DNA from: Saccharopolyspora oryzae
Lineage (GTDB): Bacteria > Actinomycetota > Actinomycetes > Mycobacteriales > Pseudonocardiaceae
DNA: 64,000 nucleotides
NCBI RefSeq assembly: GCF_027853915.1
Contig: NZ_JAQGLA010000001.1
Coordinates: 220,186-284,185 of the forward strand
Direction: 5' to 3'
Shown: piece after piece, positions 34,862 to 43,181 of the stretch
Position numbering within the stretch: the stretch's first letter is position 1
Layout: each line of letters opens with the position of its first letter
Translations under genes and position numbers: made by a program
The notes under the pieces: generated by a model
The model's database searches: none
Told to the model about the DNA's origin: nothing
What the model saw: only the letters and a program-made list of their open reading frames with translations

Positions 34862-35140
34862 GTCGATCCTCGGGAGCTCAGAGGTGCGAGGTGAAGCGAC
34901 GGTACATCAAGAAAAGCACCCTGTATACCAAAATTTTGCGGACACCCGGGGGCGCCGACGCCGACCAGCCGGACAACCAAAAGTACCGTCATTACGGCAA
35001 ATAAACCGATTCAAGACCACCACAGGAAGGGGTTGCCCAGACCTGGACGACTACCCGACCAGGAGCCTGGACCACCCACTCTCGCGCGATGGTATACCCA
35101 AAAGTCGCGTCGATGAAGACGGCGATGCGGCGAACCGACG
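34862..35140. promoter_or_regulatory. Transporter promoter region with two GTATACC elements
   Basis: This gap is more AT-rich than its surroundings. It holds two related elements, GTATACCAAAA at 34923-34933 and GGTATACCCAAAA at 35091-35103. Read towards the transporter operon they are TTTTGGTATACAGG and TTTTGGGTATACC; the first contains an extended -10 (TGGTATACA). They could be tandem promoters or operator copies. No convincing -35 box was seen. Confidence 0.4.
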
Positions 35141-36319
35141 TCACGCCGCGAGGTGGTTCTTCACCACCTCGCCGTTGCGCACGATCAGCGGCAGCCGGTG
35201 TTCGGGATCGGTGAGCACACCGATGTCCTCGAGCGGGTTGCCGTCGACGACCAGGAGGTCGGCCGCAGCGCCGGGCACGATCTCGCCGATCTCGCCCACC
35301 ATCCCGGCGATCTCCGCGCCGGTGGTCGTGGCCGCGCGGATGATGTCCACCGGCTTCTGCACCCGGGCCCGCAGGCTGAACTCCGACAGCTGGTGGTCGT
35401 GCAGCTCGCCGTGCAGGTCCGTGCCGTAACCGATCTTGAGCCCGGCCCGGTCCGCCAGTTCCAGCGCGTGCAGGCCCGCGTCGATCACCTCATCGACCTT
35501 CCGCCGCTTCTCCTCGGACAGCGCGTGCGGCGCGTCGTCCCGCGTCAACGCGTGGTAGGTGGCCAGCGTCGGCACGTAGAAGGCCTGGTGCTGCTGGAAG
35601 AGCTCGATGCTCGACTCGTCGATCAGGTTGCCGTGCTCGATGGTGCGAACCCCGCAGCGCAGTGCGCGGTTCACCGCCTCGGCCGTGTAGGCGTGCCCGG
35701 CCACATAGCGGTGCGCGAGGTTCGCCTCATCGACCGCCGCGCGGATCTCCGGCTCCGAGTACCCGAGCGAATCGATGCGCATCGAGGACACCACGCTGCC
35801 GCTCACCGTCAGCTTGATGTGGTGCGCGCCGAGCGCCATCTGCTCGCGGATCGCCCGCCGCAGTTCGATTTCGCCGTCGCAGATGCGGGTCAGGCCGTGC
35901 CCGCCGGTCGGCGCGATGATCGGGCCGCCGAACAGCACGCGCGGCCCGCGGAACAGGCCCTCCGCCACCGCGCGCGCCACGCCGTGATCGGCACCGCCCA
36001 TGTCCCGGACCGTGGTGAAGCCGCGCATCAGCATCTGGTCCAGCAGCTTCCCGACCCGGGCCGCGGCGTAGTACGGCGACCACGACTTCAACTCCGCGAA
36101 GTCCGCGCTCACCTGCGTCACGTGGGTGTGCGAATCGATCAGGCCGGGCATCAGAACCCGCCCGCGCACGTCGATCTCCGGTGCACCGCCGGTCCGGACC
36201 GGCTCGGTGGTGACCTCCGCGATCCGACCGCCGGCCACCACCACCGAGCGATCCGGCAACAGCTCGCCGGAGCGGGGCTCCAGCACCGCCGCGTTGCGGA
36301 ACAAGATTCGCGAGGTCAC
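35141..36319 (-). CDS. Amidohydrolase, imidazolonepropionase/prolidase-like
   Basis: A 392-residue amidohydrolase-superfamily enzyme. It has DSHTHV (His64, His66), a lysine in AHHIKLTVSG that may be carboxylated, His in VAGHAYT and TIEHGNL, and the catalytic Asp in IGYGTDLHGE. This set resembles binuclear imidazolonepropionase-like and Xaa-Pro/Xaa-Arg dipeptidase enzymes. The start is GTG 36319, overlapping the MFS stop (GTGA) with GGAG upstream. It probably acts on the compound imported by its coupled MFS partner. Confidence 0.86.
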   Translation of the reverse strand: MTSRILFRNAAVLEPRSGELLPDRSVVVAGGRIAEVTTEPVRTGGAPEIDVRGRVLMPGLIDSHTHVTQVSADFAELKSWSPYYAAARVGKLLDQMLMRGFTTVRDMGGADHGVARAVAEGLFRGPRVLFGGPIIAPTGGHGLTRICDGEIELRRAIREQMALGAHHIKLTVSGSVVSSMRIDSLGYSEPEIRAAVDEANLAHRYVAGHAYTAEAVNRALRCGVRTIEHGNLIDESSIELFQQHQAFYVPTLATYHALTRDDAPHALSEEKRRKVDEVIDAGLHALELADRAGLKIGYGTDLHGELHDHQLSEFSLRARVQKPVDIIRAATTTGAEIAGMVGEIGEIVPGAAADLLVVDGNPLEDIGVLTDPEHRLPLIVRNGEVVKNHLAA

Positions 36320-37743
36320 TCCTGCATCTCCTTCTGCTGGGCGCCGCGCGGGGCCGCGGCGGTTCCGGTCAGTTCTTCCAACGTGCGGCCGCTGGTGCTG
36401 ACGCCGAACACCAGCACGGCCAGCGCACCTGCCACGAGCGCGCCGGTCACCATCGCGAAAACCCCGCCGAAGCCGATCGACGCGTAGAGCGCGCCGATGA
36501 TGATCGGTGCCGCGATGCCGCCGATCCGGCCGAACGCCGAGGCCGCTCCGGTGCCAGTCGCCCGCACGCTCGTCGGGTAGACCTCGGGGCTGTAGGCGTA
36601 GAGCGCCGCGTAGGTGCCGTTCATGAAGAACGACAGCAGCGCACCGAAGATCAGCACCTGGGAGTCGCCGCCGCCCTGCGACAGCAGGAAGGCCGCGACC
36701 GCACCGCCGATCAGGTAACCGGCGATGGTCCGCTTGCGGTCCAGCCGCTCGCTCAGGTACGCCGCCGAGTAGTACCCCGGCACCTGGGCGGTGGTGATCA
36801 GCAGCGAGTAGCCGAAGCTCTTCGACATCGTCATGCCCTGCTGCACCAGCAGCGACGGGATCCAGGTGAAGAACCCGTAGAAGGCGAAGGTGAGGCTGAT
36901 CCACAGCAACCACAGCACGGCGGTGCGCCCGGCCATCCCACCCCGCCACAACCCGGCGATGCGACGTGCCACGCCCGTCGGCTCCGGGGCCTTCGCCACC
37001 TCCGGCGCGGGCGGCGCGGAGACCGGCGGCAGCGGCCTTCCGGTGGCCCGCTCGACCCGGGATTCCATTTGCGCCACAACGGTTTCGGCGTCGTCCAGCC
37101 GGCCCTGCTCGATGAGCCAGCGCGGGGATTCGGGCAGCGCGCGGCGCCACCACAGCAGCATCAGCAGCGGCGCTGCGGTGACCAGCTGCGCCACCCGCCA
37201 GCCGTCCGGGAACGCCGGGACGAACAGGCTGCCCAGCAGCGCCGCCGCGATGTAGCCGAGCGAGAAGAACCCGGCGATGGAGCCGACGAACAGGCCGCGG
37301 GCCCGCCCCGGGACGAACTCGGACATGAACGCCGGGATGATCGCGGCCTCGGCGCCCACCCCGATCCCCGCGATCAGCCGGGCCCCGAAGAAGAAGAGCC
37401 AGTTCGGCGCGAAGGCGGCCACGATCGTGGCCACGCAGTACACGACCAGCGCGTACATCATGATCCGCCGCCGCCCGAGCGCATCGCCGGCCAGTCCGGC
37501 CGACAGCGCGCCGATCATGATCCCGATCAGCAGCGCACTGCCCAGCAGTCCGGTCTGCCAGGACGCGAGCCCCCACAGCGGAGTCACCGCCGGGAGCAGG
37601 TAGGACACCAGCGAACCGTCCATGCCGTCGAAGGCGATCCCGAGACCGCCCATGAACATCAGCCTGAAGTGCGGGCGGGAAACCGGGAGTCGTTCGAGGC
37701 GGGCCAGCAGGGCGGGTCCGCTCGTCGAGGTTCTGGCCGACAT
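36316..37743 (-). CDS. MFS transporter
   Basis: A 475-residue major facilitator with 12 predicted helices. Motifs include GLAGDALGRRRIM after helix 2, ARLIAGIGVGAEAAIIPAFMSEF, PESPRWLIEQGR before the central loop and YSPEVYPTSVRATGTG in the second half. This is the sugar-porter/aromatic-acid-symporter style, so import of an organic acid or sugar-like compound is likely. GGGGAGG lies 5 bases before the ATG. Its promoter faces the aminotransferase promoter, with operator D in between. Confidence 0.87.
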   Translation of the reverse strand: MSARTSTSGPALLARLERLPVSRPHFRLMFMGGLGIAFDGMDGSLVSYLLPAVTPLWGLASWQTGLLGSALLIGIMIGALSAGLAGDALGRRRIMMYALVVYCVATIVAAFAPNWLFFFGARLIAGIGVGAEAAIIPAFMSEFVPGRARGLFVGSIAGFFSLGYIAAALLGSLFVPAFPDGWRVAQLVTAAPLLMLLWWRRALPESPRWLIEQGRLDDAETVVAQMESRVERATGRPLPPVSAPPAPEVAKAPEPTGVARRIAGLWRGGMAGRTAVLWLLWISLTFAFYGFFTWIPSLLVQQGMTMSKSFGYSLLITTAQVPGYYSAAYLSERLDRKRTIAGYLIGGAVAAFLLSQGGGDSQVLIFGALLSFFMNGTYAALYAYSPEVYPTSVRATGTGAASAFGRIGGIAAPIIIGALYASIGFGGVFAMVTGALVAGALAVLVFGVSTSGRTLEELTGTAAAPRGAQQKEMQE

Positions 37744-37794
37744 GGCACCTCCCCTCGAAGCCCCTGCCGGGCTTCGACGAGAACGAACGATAAC

Positions 37795-37839
37795 TGCACG
37801 CATATGTGCAAACAAGGGTCGATGCATGTCCTTATGCAT
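37795..37839. promoter_or_regulatory. RpiR-regulon operator D (upstream of MFS and aminotransferase)
   Basis: This element aligns without gaps to 39329-39373 (35 of 45 identical). It contains the inverted repeat TGCAC-GCATAT-GTGCA (37795-37810) and two ATGCAT boxes (37822-37827 and 37834-37839) spaced 12 bp centre to centre. It lies in the divergent MFS/aminotransferase promoter region, 52 bases from the MFS start. Confidence 0.65.
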
Positions 37840-38001
37840 AACGTCGAGGCGCGGTGCGCAACCGGACCCGGAATCCGGTGCGACTAGAGGGCCGCGGTGG
37901 CGACCATCGAGAACGCGCCATCCCAGCAGCCCCGGTCGGCGAAAAACGGCAGGCCAGGCGCTGTCCGCACCCGGGTTCTCGGCCTGTGTCAGGCTACGGG
38001 C

Positions 38002-39132
38002 ATGGCTCTGCCTCATGATGATGTTGATCCCGGTGGCCTGCTCGAGTACTCGGTGGTGTTCACCGACTACTCGCTGAACCACATGTCCCAGCGCTTCGTG
38101 GGGGTGATGCAGGGCATCGTCGATGTCCTGCGCACCACCTACCGAGCGCACAGCGTCGCGGTGGTACCCGGAGGTGGCACCTACGGCATGGAGGCCGTCG
38201 CCCGCCAGCTGGCGACCGGCCGCCGCTGCCTCGTGGTGCGCAACGGGCTCTTCTCCTACCGCTGGTCGCAGATCCTCGAAATGGGCGCGATCGCCCAGGA
38301 ACACGCGGTGTGCCGGGCACGACCGGCCGATTCGTCGCACCAGGCCCCGTGGCACCCGGCGCCGATCGACGAGGTCGTCGCGACCATCCGCGAGCAGCGG
38401 CCCGAGGTGGTCTTCGCGCCGCACGTCGAGACCGCCGCGGGCATGGTGCTGCCGGACGACTACGTCCGCCGCCTCGCCGAGGCCACCCACGAGGCCGGTG
38501 GCCTGCTGGTCCTGGACTGCATCGCCTCCGGGGCGCTCTGGGTCGACATGACCGACCTCGGCGTCGACGTCCTGCTGAGCGCGCCGCAGAAGGGCTGGAG
38601 CGGCTCCCCCTGCGCCAGCTACGTCATGCTCAGCGAGGCCGGCCGGGCCGCGGTCGAGGCCAGCACGTCGACGAGCTTCGCCGCCGACCTGAAGAAGTGG
38701 CTGTCGATCGCCGACGCCTACACGCAGGGCCAGACCCCGTACCACGCGACCATGCCGACCGACACCCTCGCGCACAACCTGGAGCTCATGCTCGCGACCC
38801 GCGACCGCGGACTCGAGGATCTCCGCGCGGCACAAGTCGACCTCGGCAGCCGAGTGCGGGCGCTCCTCGCCGAGCACGGGCTCCCCTCGGTCGCCGCCGA
38901 CGAGTTCGCCGCCGCCAGCGTGGTCGTCGTCCACACCGACGACCCGGAGCTGCGCAGCGGTGCCGCCTTCAAGAAGGCCGGTATCCAGATCGCAGCCGGG
39001 GTGCCGCTGCACTGCGACGAGCCGGCCGATTTCTCCACCTTCCGGATCGGCCTGTTCGGACTCGACAAGCTCGGCGACGTCGAGGGCACCCTGGCCCGGC
39101 TCCAGACCGGGTTGGACAAGGCCAGCCGCTGA
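38002..39132 (+). CDS. Class V aminotransferase (alanine-glyoxylate type fold)
   Basis: A 376-residue PLP enzyme. The N-terminal LLEYSVVFTDYSLNHMSQRF, the VVPGGGTYGMEAVARQ cofactor loop and the SAPQKGWSGSP lysine motif place it in the class V aminotransferase group that includes alanine-glyoxylate and related enzymes. LDCIASGALWVDM supplies the Asp. The ATG at 38002 is where family sequences begin (MALPHD); an in-frame GTG at 37897 has GAGGG but would add 35 unlike residues. It is probably regulated through operator D by the RpiR protein encoded next. Confidence 0.87.
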   Translation: MALPHDDVDPGGLLEYSVVFTDYSLNHMSQRFVGVMQGIVDVLRTTYRAHSVAVVPGGGTYGMEAVARQLATGRRCLVVRNGLFSYRWSQILEMGAIAQEHAVCRARPADSSHQAPWHPAPIDEVVATIREQRPEVVFAPHVETAAGMVLPDDYVRRLAEATHEAGGLLVLDCIASGALWVDMTDLGVDVLLSAPQKGWSGSPCASYVMLSEAGRAAVEASTSTSFAADLKKWLSIADAYTQGQTPYHATMPTDTLAHNLELMLATRDRGLEDLRAAQVDLGSRVRALLAEHGLPSVAADEFAAASVVVVHTDDPELRSGAAFKKAGIQIAAGVPLHCDEPADFSTFRIGLFGLDKLGDVEGTLARLQTGLDKASR

Positions 39133-39328
39133 CGGCGATACCGCGGAGCGGTGCGGTGGGGTCACCTGGCTCCCCCGCACCCTCCCGGTCCACCGCCCGC
39201 GGATGCACCACAAGAGCCTGAGAACATCGGCGGGTTCTACGATTCCCCAGCGTCCACTGTGGTCGGTTCTAGGACACCGACGGTGTGCTCCGGGGCAGCG
39301 GCCCTCTGTTCACCGCCGGAACGACATC

Positions 39329-39373
39329 CGCACGCACAGCTGCAAGCAAATGTCGATGCATGCCTTCATGCAT
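39329..39373. promoter_or_regulatory. RpiR-regulon operator E (upstream of the RpiR gene)
   Basis: This copy of the element has the same two ATGCAT boxes (39356-39361 and 39368-39373) and a degenerate upstream half (GCACGCACAGCTGCAAGC). It ends 17 bases before the RpiR start, so the regulator would control itself as well as the MFS/aminotransferase promoters. Confidence 0.65.
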
Positions 39374-39390
39374 CAGGGCAGAATGTCGGC

Positions 39391-40248
39391 ATGACCGGTG
39401 AGAGCGCCACCGTCGCGCAGTGGCTCGACGACCTGATCTCGGGGACGCGGCTGGGCCCCAAAGCGGCGCGGGTCCGCGACGTCCTGGCCACCCAACCGAC
39501 GTACTGCTCGTACGCCACCGCGGCCGAGGTCGCCGAACGCGCCGAGGTGAACGGGGCGACCGTGGTCCGCTTCGCCCAGACGCTCGACTACCCCGGATGG
39601 CCGCAGCTGCAAGCAGATCTGCGCGGCGTCTACCTGGCGCACCGCTACGAGCAGCCCGCCTCACCGGGCGACGGCAGCATGCTGGCATCGGCGTTCGCCC
39701 GCGACGCGGAGAACCTCCGGTCCCTGGAGCACTCCTTCGACTTCCCCACCGCCCGGTCCGTGGTGGCGGCGATCCGGGCTGCGCGGCGAACGCTCGTCGT
39801 CGCCTCCGGAACCCACGCGGTCGCCGCCTCTGCGTTCGCGCTGCTGGCCGAGAGCCGCGGCCTGCCCGTGTCCCACGAAGACCGCGGCGGCCCGCAGCTG
39901 GCCAATGCCCTCGCTTCGCTGACCGACCAGGACTGCCTGGTGGCGTGGAGCTTCTGGCAGCACTACCGGGAAACCGTCGCCGCCGTCCGGCTGGCGCGGG
40001 CGGCCGGCGCCGCGACCTGCGTCATCACCGACACCCACAAATCCCCCGCCGCACGAGCTGCCGACCACGTGCTCGTCATCCCGACCGAAGGGGTCGCGAA
40101 CCTGCAGTCCATGACCGCGGCGACCAGCGTCGCCTACGGGCTGGCGGCGGAACTGGCCGCCGGAAACCCGGAGCGGAGCCAGGAAGCAGCACAGCGGGCG
40201 GACTCCGTGTGGCGCGGACTGCAGCTGTTCTCCGAAGAATCCGGGTGA
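39391..40248 (+). CDS. RpiR/MurR family regulator (HTH plus SIS domain)
   Basis: A 285-residue transcription factor. Residues about 10-80 form the RpiR helix-turn-helix (ATAAEVAERAEVNGATVVRF), and residues about 110-245 a SIS domain (TLVVASGTHAVAAS, AATCVITDT). SIS domains bind phosphosugars or related ligands; which one is unknown here. No good Shine-Dalgarno precedes the ATG; a CAGAAT hexamer lies 8 bases before it, so the start may be leaderless. It is the natural candidate to bind operators D and E. Confidence 0.87.
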   Translation: MTGESATVAQWLDDLISGTRLGPKAARVRDVLATQPTYCSYATAAEVAERAEVNGATVVRFAQTLDYPGWPQLQADLRGVYLAHRYEQPASPGDGSMLASAFARDAENLRSLEHSFDFPTARSVVAAIRAARRTLVVASGTHAVAASAFALLAESRGLPVSHEDRGGPQLANALASLTDQDCLVAWSFWQHYRETVAAVRLARAAGAATCVITDTHKSPAARAADHVLVIPTEGVANLQSMTAATSVAYGLAAELAAGNPERSQEAAQRADSVWRGLQLFSEESG

Positions 40249-40267
40249 GCGGTGGTTCCCGGAGCTG

Positions 40268-40822
40268 TCAGCCGCCGGTCCCCTGCGCGTCGCGGGAGAT
40301 GTGGACCTCGGCGATGAGGGCTTCTCCGGCCACTCCGGACAGTGCTGCTCCTTCGGCGACCGCAAGTCCCAGCCTCGGCAGTTCGACATCACCGATCTCC
40401 AGCCGGCCGGCTGCCAGGAGCACCGATCGGACACCCGCGGGCCAGGTGACCTCGCCATGGCACCGCCGCACGTGGACCTCGCCGCGGCAACGCCCGCGTG
40501 CCGTCATCAGGTTGAGCACCCGAGCCGGTTCGACCAGGCCCCGCAGGGCCACCTCCGCCTCGCCCGGGAACCGGATCTGCTGATACCGGTCCGCGTGGTG
40601 CGGACGACCGTCGACGACGAGCTCGAAACCTCCGCCGACGACCGGGGTGAAGACGCGCTCGACCGCGTCGAAGCGGGAGAAAGGTCCGTCCTCGCCGAGG
40701 TCGGCCAGGCTCAGCCGCCACTCGAAGTCCGCCCCGGGCGGCTCCGCCCACAACTCCCGCGTGATTCCCCGGCCGTTGCGCCAAGGCTTCGGTTCCACCC
40801 GCTCCGGATCTACGACGATCAC
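40268..40822 (-). CDS. HutD/Ves family cupin-like protein
   Basis: A 184-residue protein with the HutD opening (WRNGRGITRELW) and SRFDAVERVFTPVVG, a two-cupin-fold family found with histidine utilisation genes but of unproven activity. No hut genes are nearby. The start is GTG 40822, 4 bases after the HIT gene stop, so the two are co-transcribed. Confidence 0.83.
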   Translation of the reverse strand: MIVVDPERVEPKPWRNGRGITRELWAEPPGADFEWRLSLADLGEDGPFSRFDAVERVFTPVVGGGFELVVDGRPHHADRYQQIRFPGEAEVALRGLVEPARVLNLMTARGRCRGEVHVRRCHGEVTWPAGVRSVLLAAGRLEIGDVELPRLGLAVAEGAALSGVAGEALIAEVHISRDAQGTGG

Positions 40823-40826
40823 GCCG

Positions 40827-41255
40827 TCAGCCCAGGGCGGCGGTGACCCGGCGGCCCAGGTCGGCGATCGCGTCCAGGTCGCCCGGGACGTCCGGTTTCC
40901 ACGGCAGCACGAGGCGATCCTTGGCCTTGTCGGTGTACCGGGGGATCACGTGCAGGTGGAAGTGGAACACCGACTGCCACGCATCGGCTCCGCAGCAGTT
41001 GAGCAGGTTCACGCCATCGGCGCCGAACACACCGGCCGCTGCCTTGGCGACGCGTTGCGCGGCCAAGGTGACGGCGGTCAGGTCATCGGCCGGGATCTCG
41101 AACAGGTCCTTGCTGTGCCGCTTGGGAACGACCAGCAGGTGGCCGTCCGAGGCCGGGTTGATGTCCATGAACGCGAACGTCGCCTCGTCCTCGGCCACCT
41201 TCACGCCCGGGACGTCGCCCGACACGATGCCGCAGAACACGCACTGATCACTCAC
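40827..41255 (-). CDS. HIT-family nucleotide-binding hydrolase
   Basis: A 142-residue histidine-triad protein. The triad is HFHLHVIPR (His98, His100, His102), and CVFCGI (Cys5, Cys8) suggests a structural zinc. HIT hydrolases cleave nucleoside phosphoramidates or dinucleoside polyphosphates. The start is GTG 41255; there is no Shine-Dalgarno, so a leaderless start is possible. It is first in a two-gene operon with the HutD-like gene. Confidence 0.9.
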   Translation of the reverse strand: MSDQCVFCGIVSGDVPGVKVAEDEATFAFMDINPASDGHLLVVPKRHSKDLFEIPADDLTAVTLAAQRVAKAAAGVFGADGVNLLNCCGADAWQSVFHFHLHVIPRYTDKAKDRLVLPWKPDVPGDLDAIADLGRRVTAALG

Positions 41256-41595
41256 GCAGCGGAGCTTAACCGGCCGACCACGCCGTCGTCGCGATCGCTC
41301 GGCATCTGAGCGGCGCATGAACATTTCCGAAATTCCCGACGCGAAATCCGGCGTTCGAATACTCGGCCGCGCAACGGGAAGTCATGGCACGACGGCACTC
41401 ATCCGAATAGGACTCGTTCCCCGTCCAGGACCAACGATGCGGGAACGCGGAGATCACACCGAGATAACTCTTTCGATCGCGGCTTTGTCGGGTGCACGAA
41501 AAACACCGCTGGTAGACGTTATTTATGACCAGGTTTCATATTTTTCGCAGGTCAAGCGAGGCAGTCATCCCATCGCCTGACCACGGCGGTTGGGG
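41256..41595. other. 340-base intergenic stretch, AT-richer than average
   Basis: It lies between the HIT gene and the small membrane protein gene and must hold the HIT promoter. A plus-strand frame at 41317-41580 (87 codons) has no ribosome binding site and no recognisable family, so it is not called as a gene. Confidence 0.5.
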
Positions 41596-41624
41596 TTGTT
41601 CCCCCCGACGGCCGTAGTCACAAT
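41596..41624 (+). promoter_or_regulatory. Probable leaderless promoter of the small membrane protein
   Basis: TTGTTC (41596-41601) and CACAAT (41619-41624) are separated by exactly 17 bases. The ATG at 41633 lies 8 bases after the -10 box and no Shine-Dalgarno is present, as expected for a leaderless actinobacterial transcript. Confidence 0.45.
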
Positions 41625-41632
41625 CGACCGCC

Positions 41633-41998
41633 ATGAGCTACCCTCCGCCGCACGATCACGGTCGCTACCCGCAGGACGGCTATTACGACGACCGCTCTTA
41701 CCGCGGACGCGACCGTCGCGACGATGGGGCCGCAACCGTTGCGAATATCATTCGGGTTGTTGTCAGCACGGTCATCGCCATTTTCGCGCTGCACGTCCTT
41801 TTCGTCGTTCTCGACGCGAACCAGGGAAATGGATTCGTCACCTTCATCTACACGCTCGCCAAGGCGCTCGTGCTGGGACTGGGAGACGTCTTCACCCCCG
41901 ACGACGCGCTCCTGGGCGTCATCCTGAACTACGGCCTGGCCGCACTGGTCTACCTCGTGGTGGGACAGCTCATCATCAAGGCGATCCGCCGCCGTTGA
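41633..41998 (+). CDS. Small membrane protein with basic, Tyr/Arg-rich N-terminus
   Basis: A 121-residue protein. Residues 1-32 are hydrophilic (YYDDRSYRGRDRRDD), then helices lie at about 36-60, 68-84 and 92-116, with a basic RRR C-terminus. It resembles small actinobacterial membrane proteins of unknown role. The start is supported by the promoter 8 bases upstream, and the transcript probably ends at the strong hairpin 11 bases after the stop. Confidence 0.72.
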   Translation: MSYPPPHDHGRYPQDGYYDDRSYRGRDRRDDGAATVANIIRVVVSTVIAIFALHVLFVVLDANQGNGFVTFIYTLAKALVLGLGDVFTPDDALLGVILNYGLAALVYLVVGQLIIKAIRRR

Positions 41999-42008
41999 TC
42001 GACAGCTC

Positions 42009-42044
42009 GAGGCCTGCGCCGTCACCCGCCACGGCGCAGGCCTC
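42009..42044 (+). terminator. Strong GC-rich terminator hairpin
   Basis: Perfect 14-bp arms (GAGGCCTGCGCCGT and ACGGCGCAGGCCTC) with an 8-base loop directly follow the small membrane protein gene. There is no U-tract, as usual in actinomycetes. Confidence 0.75.
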
Positions 42045-42397
42045 CACCCCGGCAGGCGTACCGCCCGCCGTCGTGCCGAGCAGCGGGCCCGTCCGCCAAC
42101 CAGTCGGCGATTCGAATTCGCACCGCCCCCGGGTGGTTACCCTCGGTGTCCAGTTCGCCTTCTCGCGCTGCCTCGACTCCCGCTTCTGCGCCGACACCCC
42201 GCGGTCAGCGACCTGGAGACACATGCCGCAGGGCCAATGCCCGAACCGGCTGGTTCGACCACTCCGCCCCAAAGCCACTACCTGCGCAGATCCGGCACCA
42301 CGTGGCGCTGCCGCCAACCCGGCGCAGACCGGACACCGGCATCGCATTCGCGCCAACCGGCCAAAGCTCACTTATCCGGGCGTAGCACTCTGAACCC
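42045..42397. other. 353-base intergenic stretch
   Basis: No gene is supported here. Its right end holds a consensus TTGACA (42398-42403) that may be the -35 box of the FadR-type gene; the best -10 candidate, TATTCA (42418-42423), is only 14 bases away, so the promoter is uncertain. Confidence 0.45.
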
Positions 42398-42435
42398 TTG
42401 ACAGCAGAGCGTGTTCGTATTCACCCTTTCGTGCC

Positions 42436-43176
42436 ATGAACCTGTCCGACAGCCGGGCAGCTGGACACGGCGTCCGGCGAGTCGGCGCGATGGAAGCCGT
42501 GCTCGCCCACCTCCGCGATGCGATCGAGCGGGGCGAGTACGCGGTCGGTGACAAGCTGCCCGCCGAGGCCAGCCTCGGCAAGGAGTTCGAAGTCAGCCGG
42601 TCCGTGGTGCGGGAGGCCCTGCGGGGCCTGCAGGCCCTGGGCCTGACGGCGTCGAAGACCGGCAAGGGCACCTTCGTCGTCTCGAAGAGGCCGGTCGAGA
42701 ACCCGGTGTTCGGCCCCTACTCGGCGCGGGACATCCTCGAGGTGCGCCGGCACGTCGAGGTCCCGGCGGCGGCGTACGCTGCTCGCCGGCACACCTCGGA
42801 CCACCTGGACGCTCTCACCGAGCTGGTGGAGCGGATGGAGCACGAGACCGACAACACCGCCTGGGTGGCGCTGGACTCGCTGTTCCACATCACCATCGCG
42901 CAGACGTCGGGCAACCCGGTCTTCGGGAAGGTCATCGAGGAGATCAGGGACGCCCTGGCCAGGCAGTCGACACTGCTGAACCAGCTCGGCGACCGGCGCG
43001 CGGCGTCCAACGTCGAGCACCGGATCCTCCTGGAAGCGATCGGCAGCGGCGATGAACTCGCGGCCACCGAGGCGATGACCCAGCACCTGACGCGTGTCGA
43101 AAGCACGCTCAGCACCATCGTCGGGCCCCAGACCGCTACCGCGGTGCCCGAAGCGCACGAGAACGGGGATAGCTGA
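42436..43176 (+). CDS. GntR-family regulator, FadR/FCD type
   Basis: A 246-residue regulator. The winged helix (about 17-85: LPAEASLGKEFEVSRSVVRE, GKGTFVVSKR) is followed by an FCD domain (about 100-225) with the metal-site residues in DSLFHITIAQTSGNP, EHRILL and MTQHLTRV. It lies 5 bases before the asparagine permease and is the likely local regulator of asparagine uptake and use. No strong Shine-Dalgarno was found before the ATG. Confidence 0.88.
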   Translation: MNLSDSRAAGHGVRRVGAMEAVLAHLRDAIERGEYAVGDKLPAEASLGKEFEVSRSVVREALRGLQALGLTASKTGKGTFVVSKRPVENPVFGPYSARDILEVRRHVEVPAAAYAARRHTSDHLDALTELVERMEHETDNTAWVALDSLFHITIAQTSGNPVFGKVIEEIRDALARQSTLLNQLGDRRAASNVEHRILLEAIGSGDELAATEAMTQHLTRVESTLSTIVGPQTATAVPEAHENGDS

Positions 43177-43181
43177 ATCCA

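Noticed and set aside
41317..41580. An 87-codon plus-strand frame between the HIT gene and the small membrane protein
   Set aside because: It has no Shine-Dalgarno, no recognisable family and lies in the AT-richer promoter region of its neighbours.
42105..42135. A GATTCGAATTCGC segment resembling a tRNA T-arm and thus a possible tRNA remnant or att site
   Set aside because: The flanking five bases on each side do not pair as a T-stem, and no acceptor, anticodon or D-arm can be built around it.
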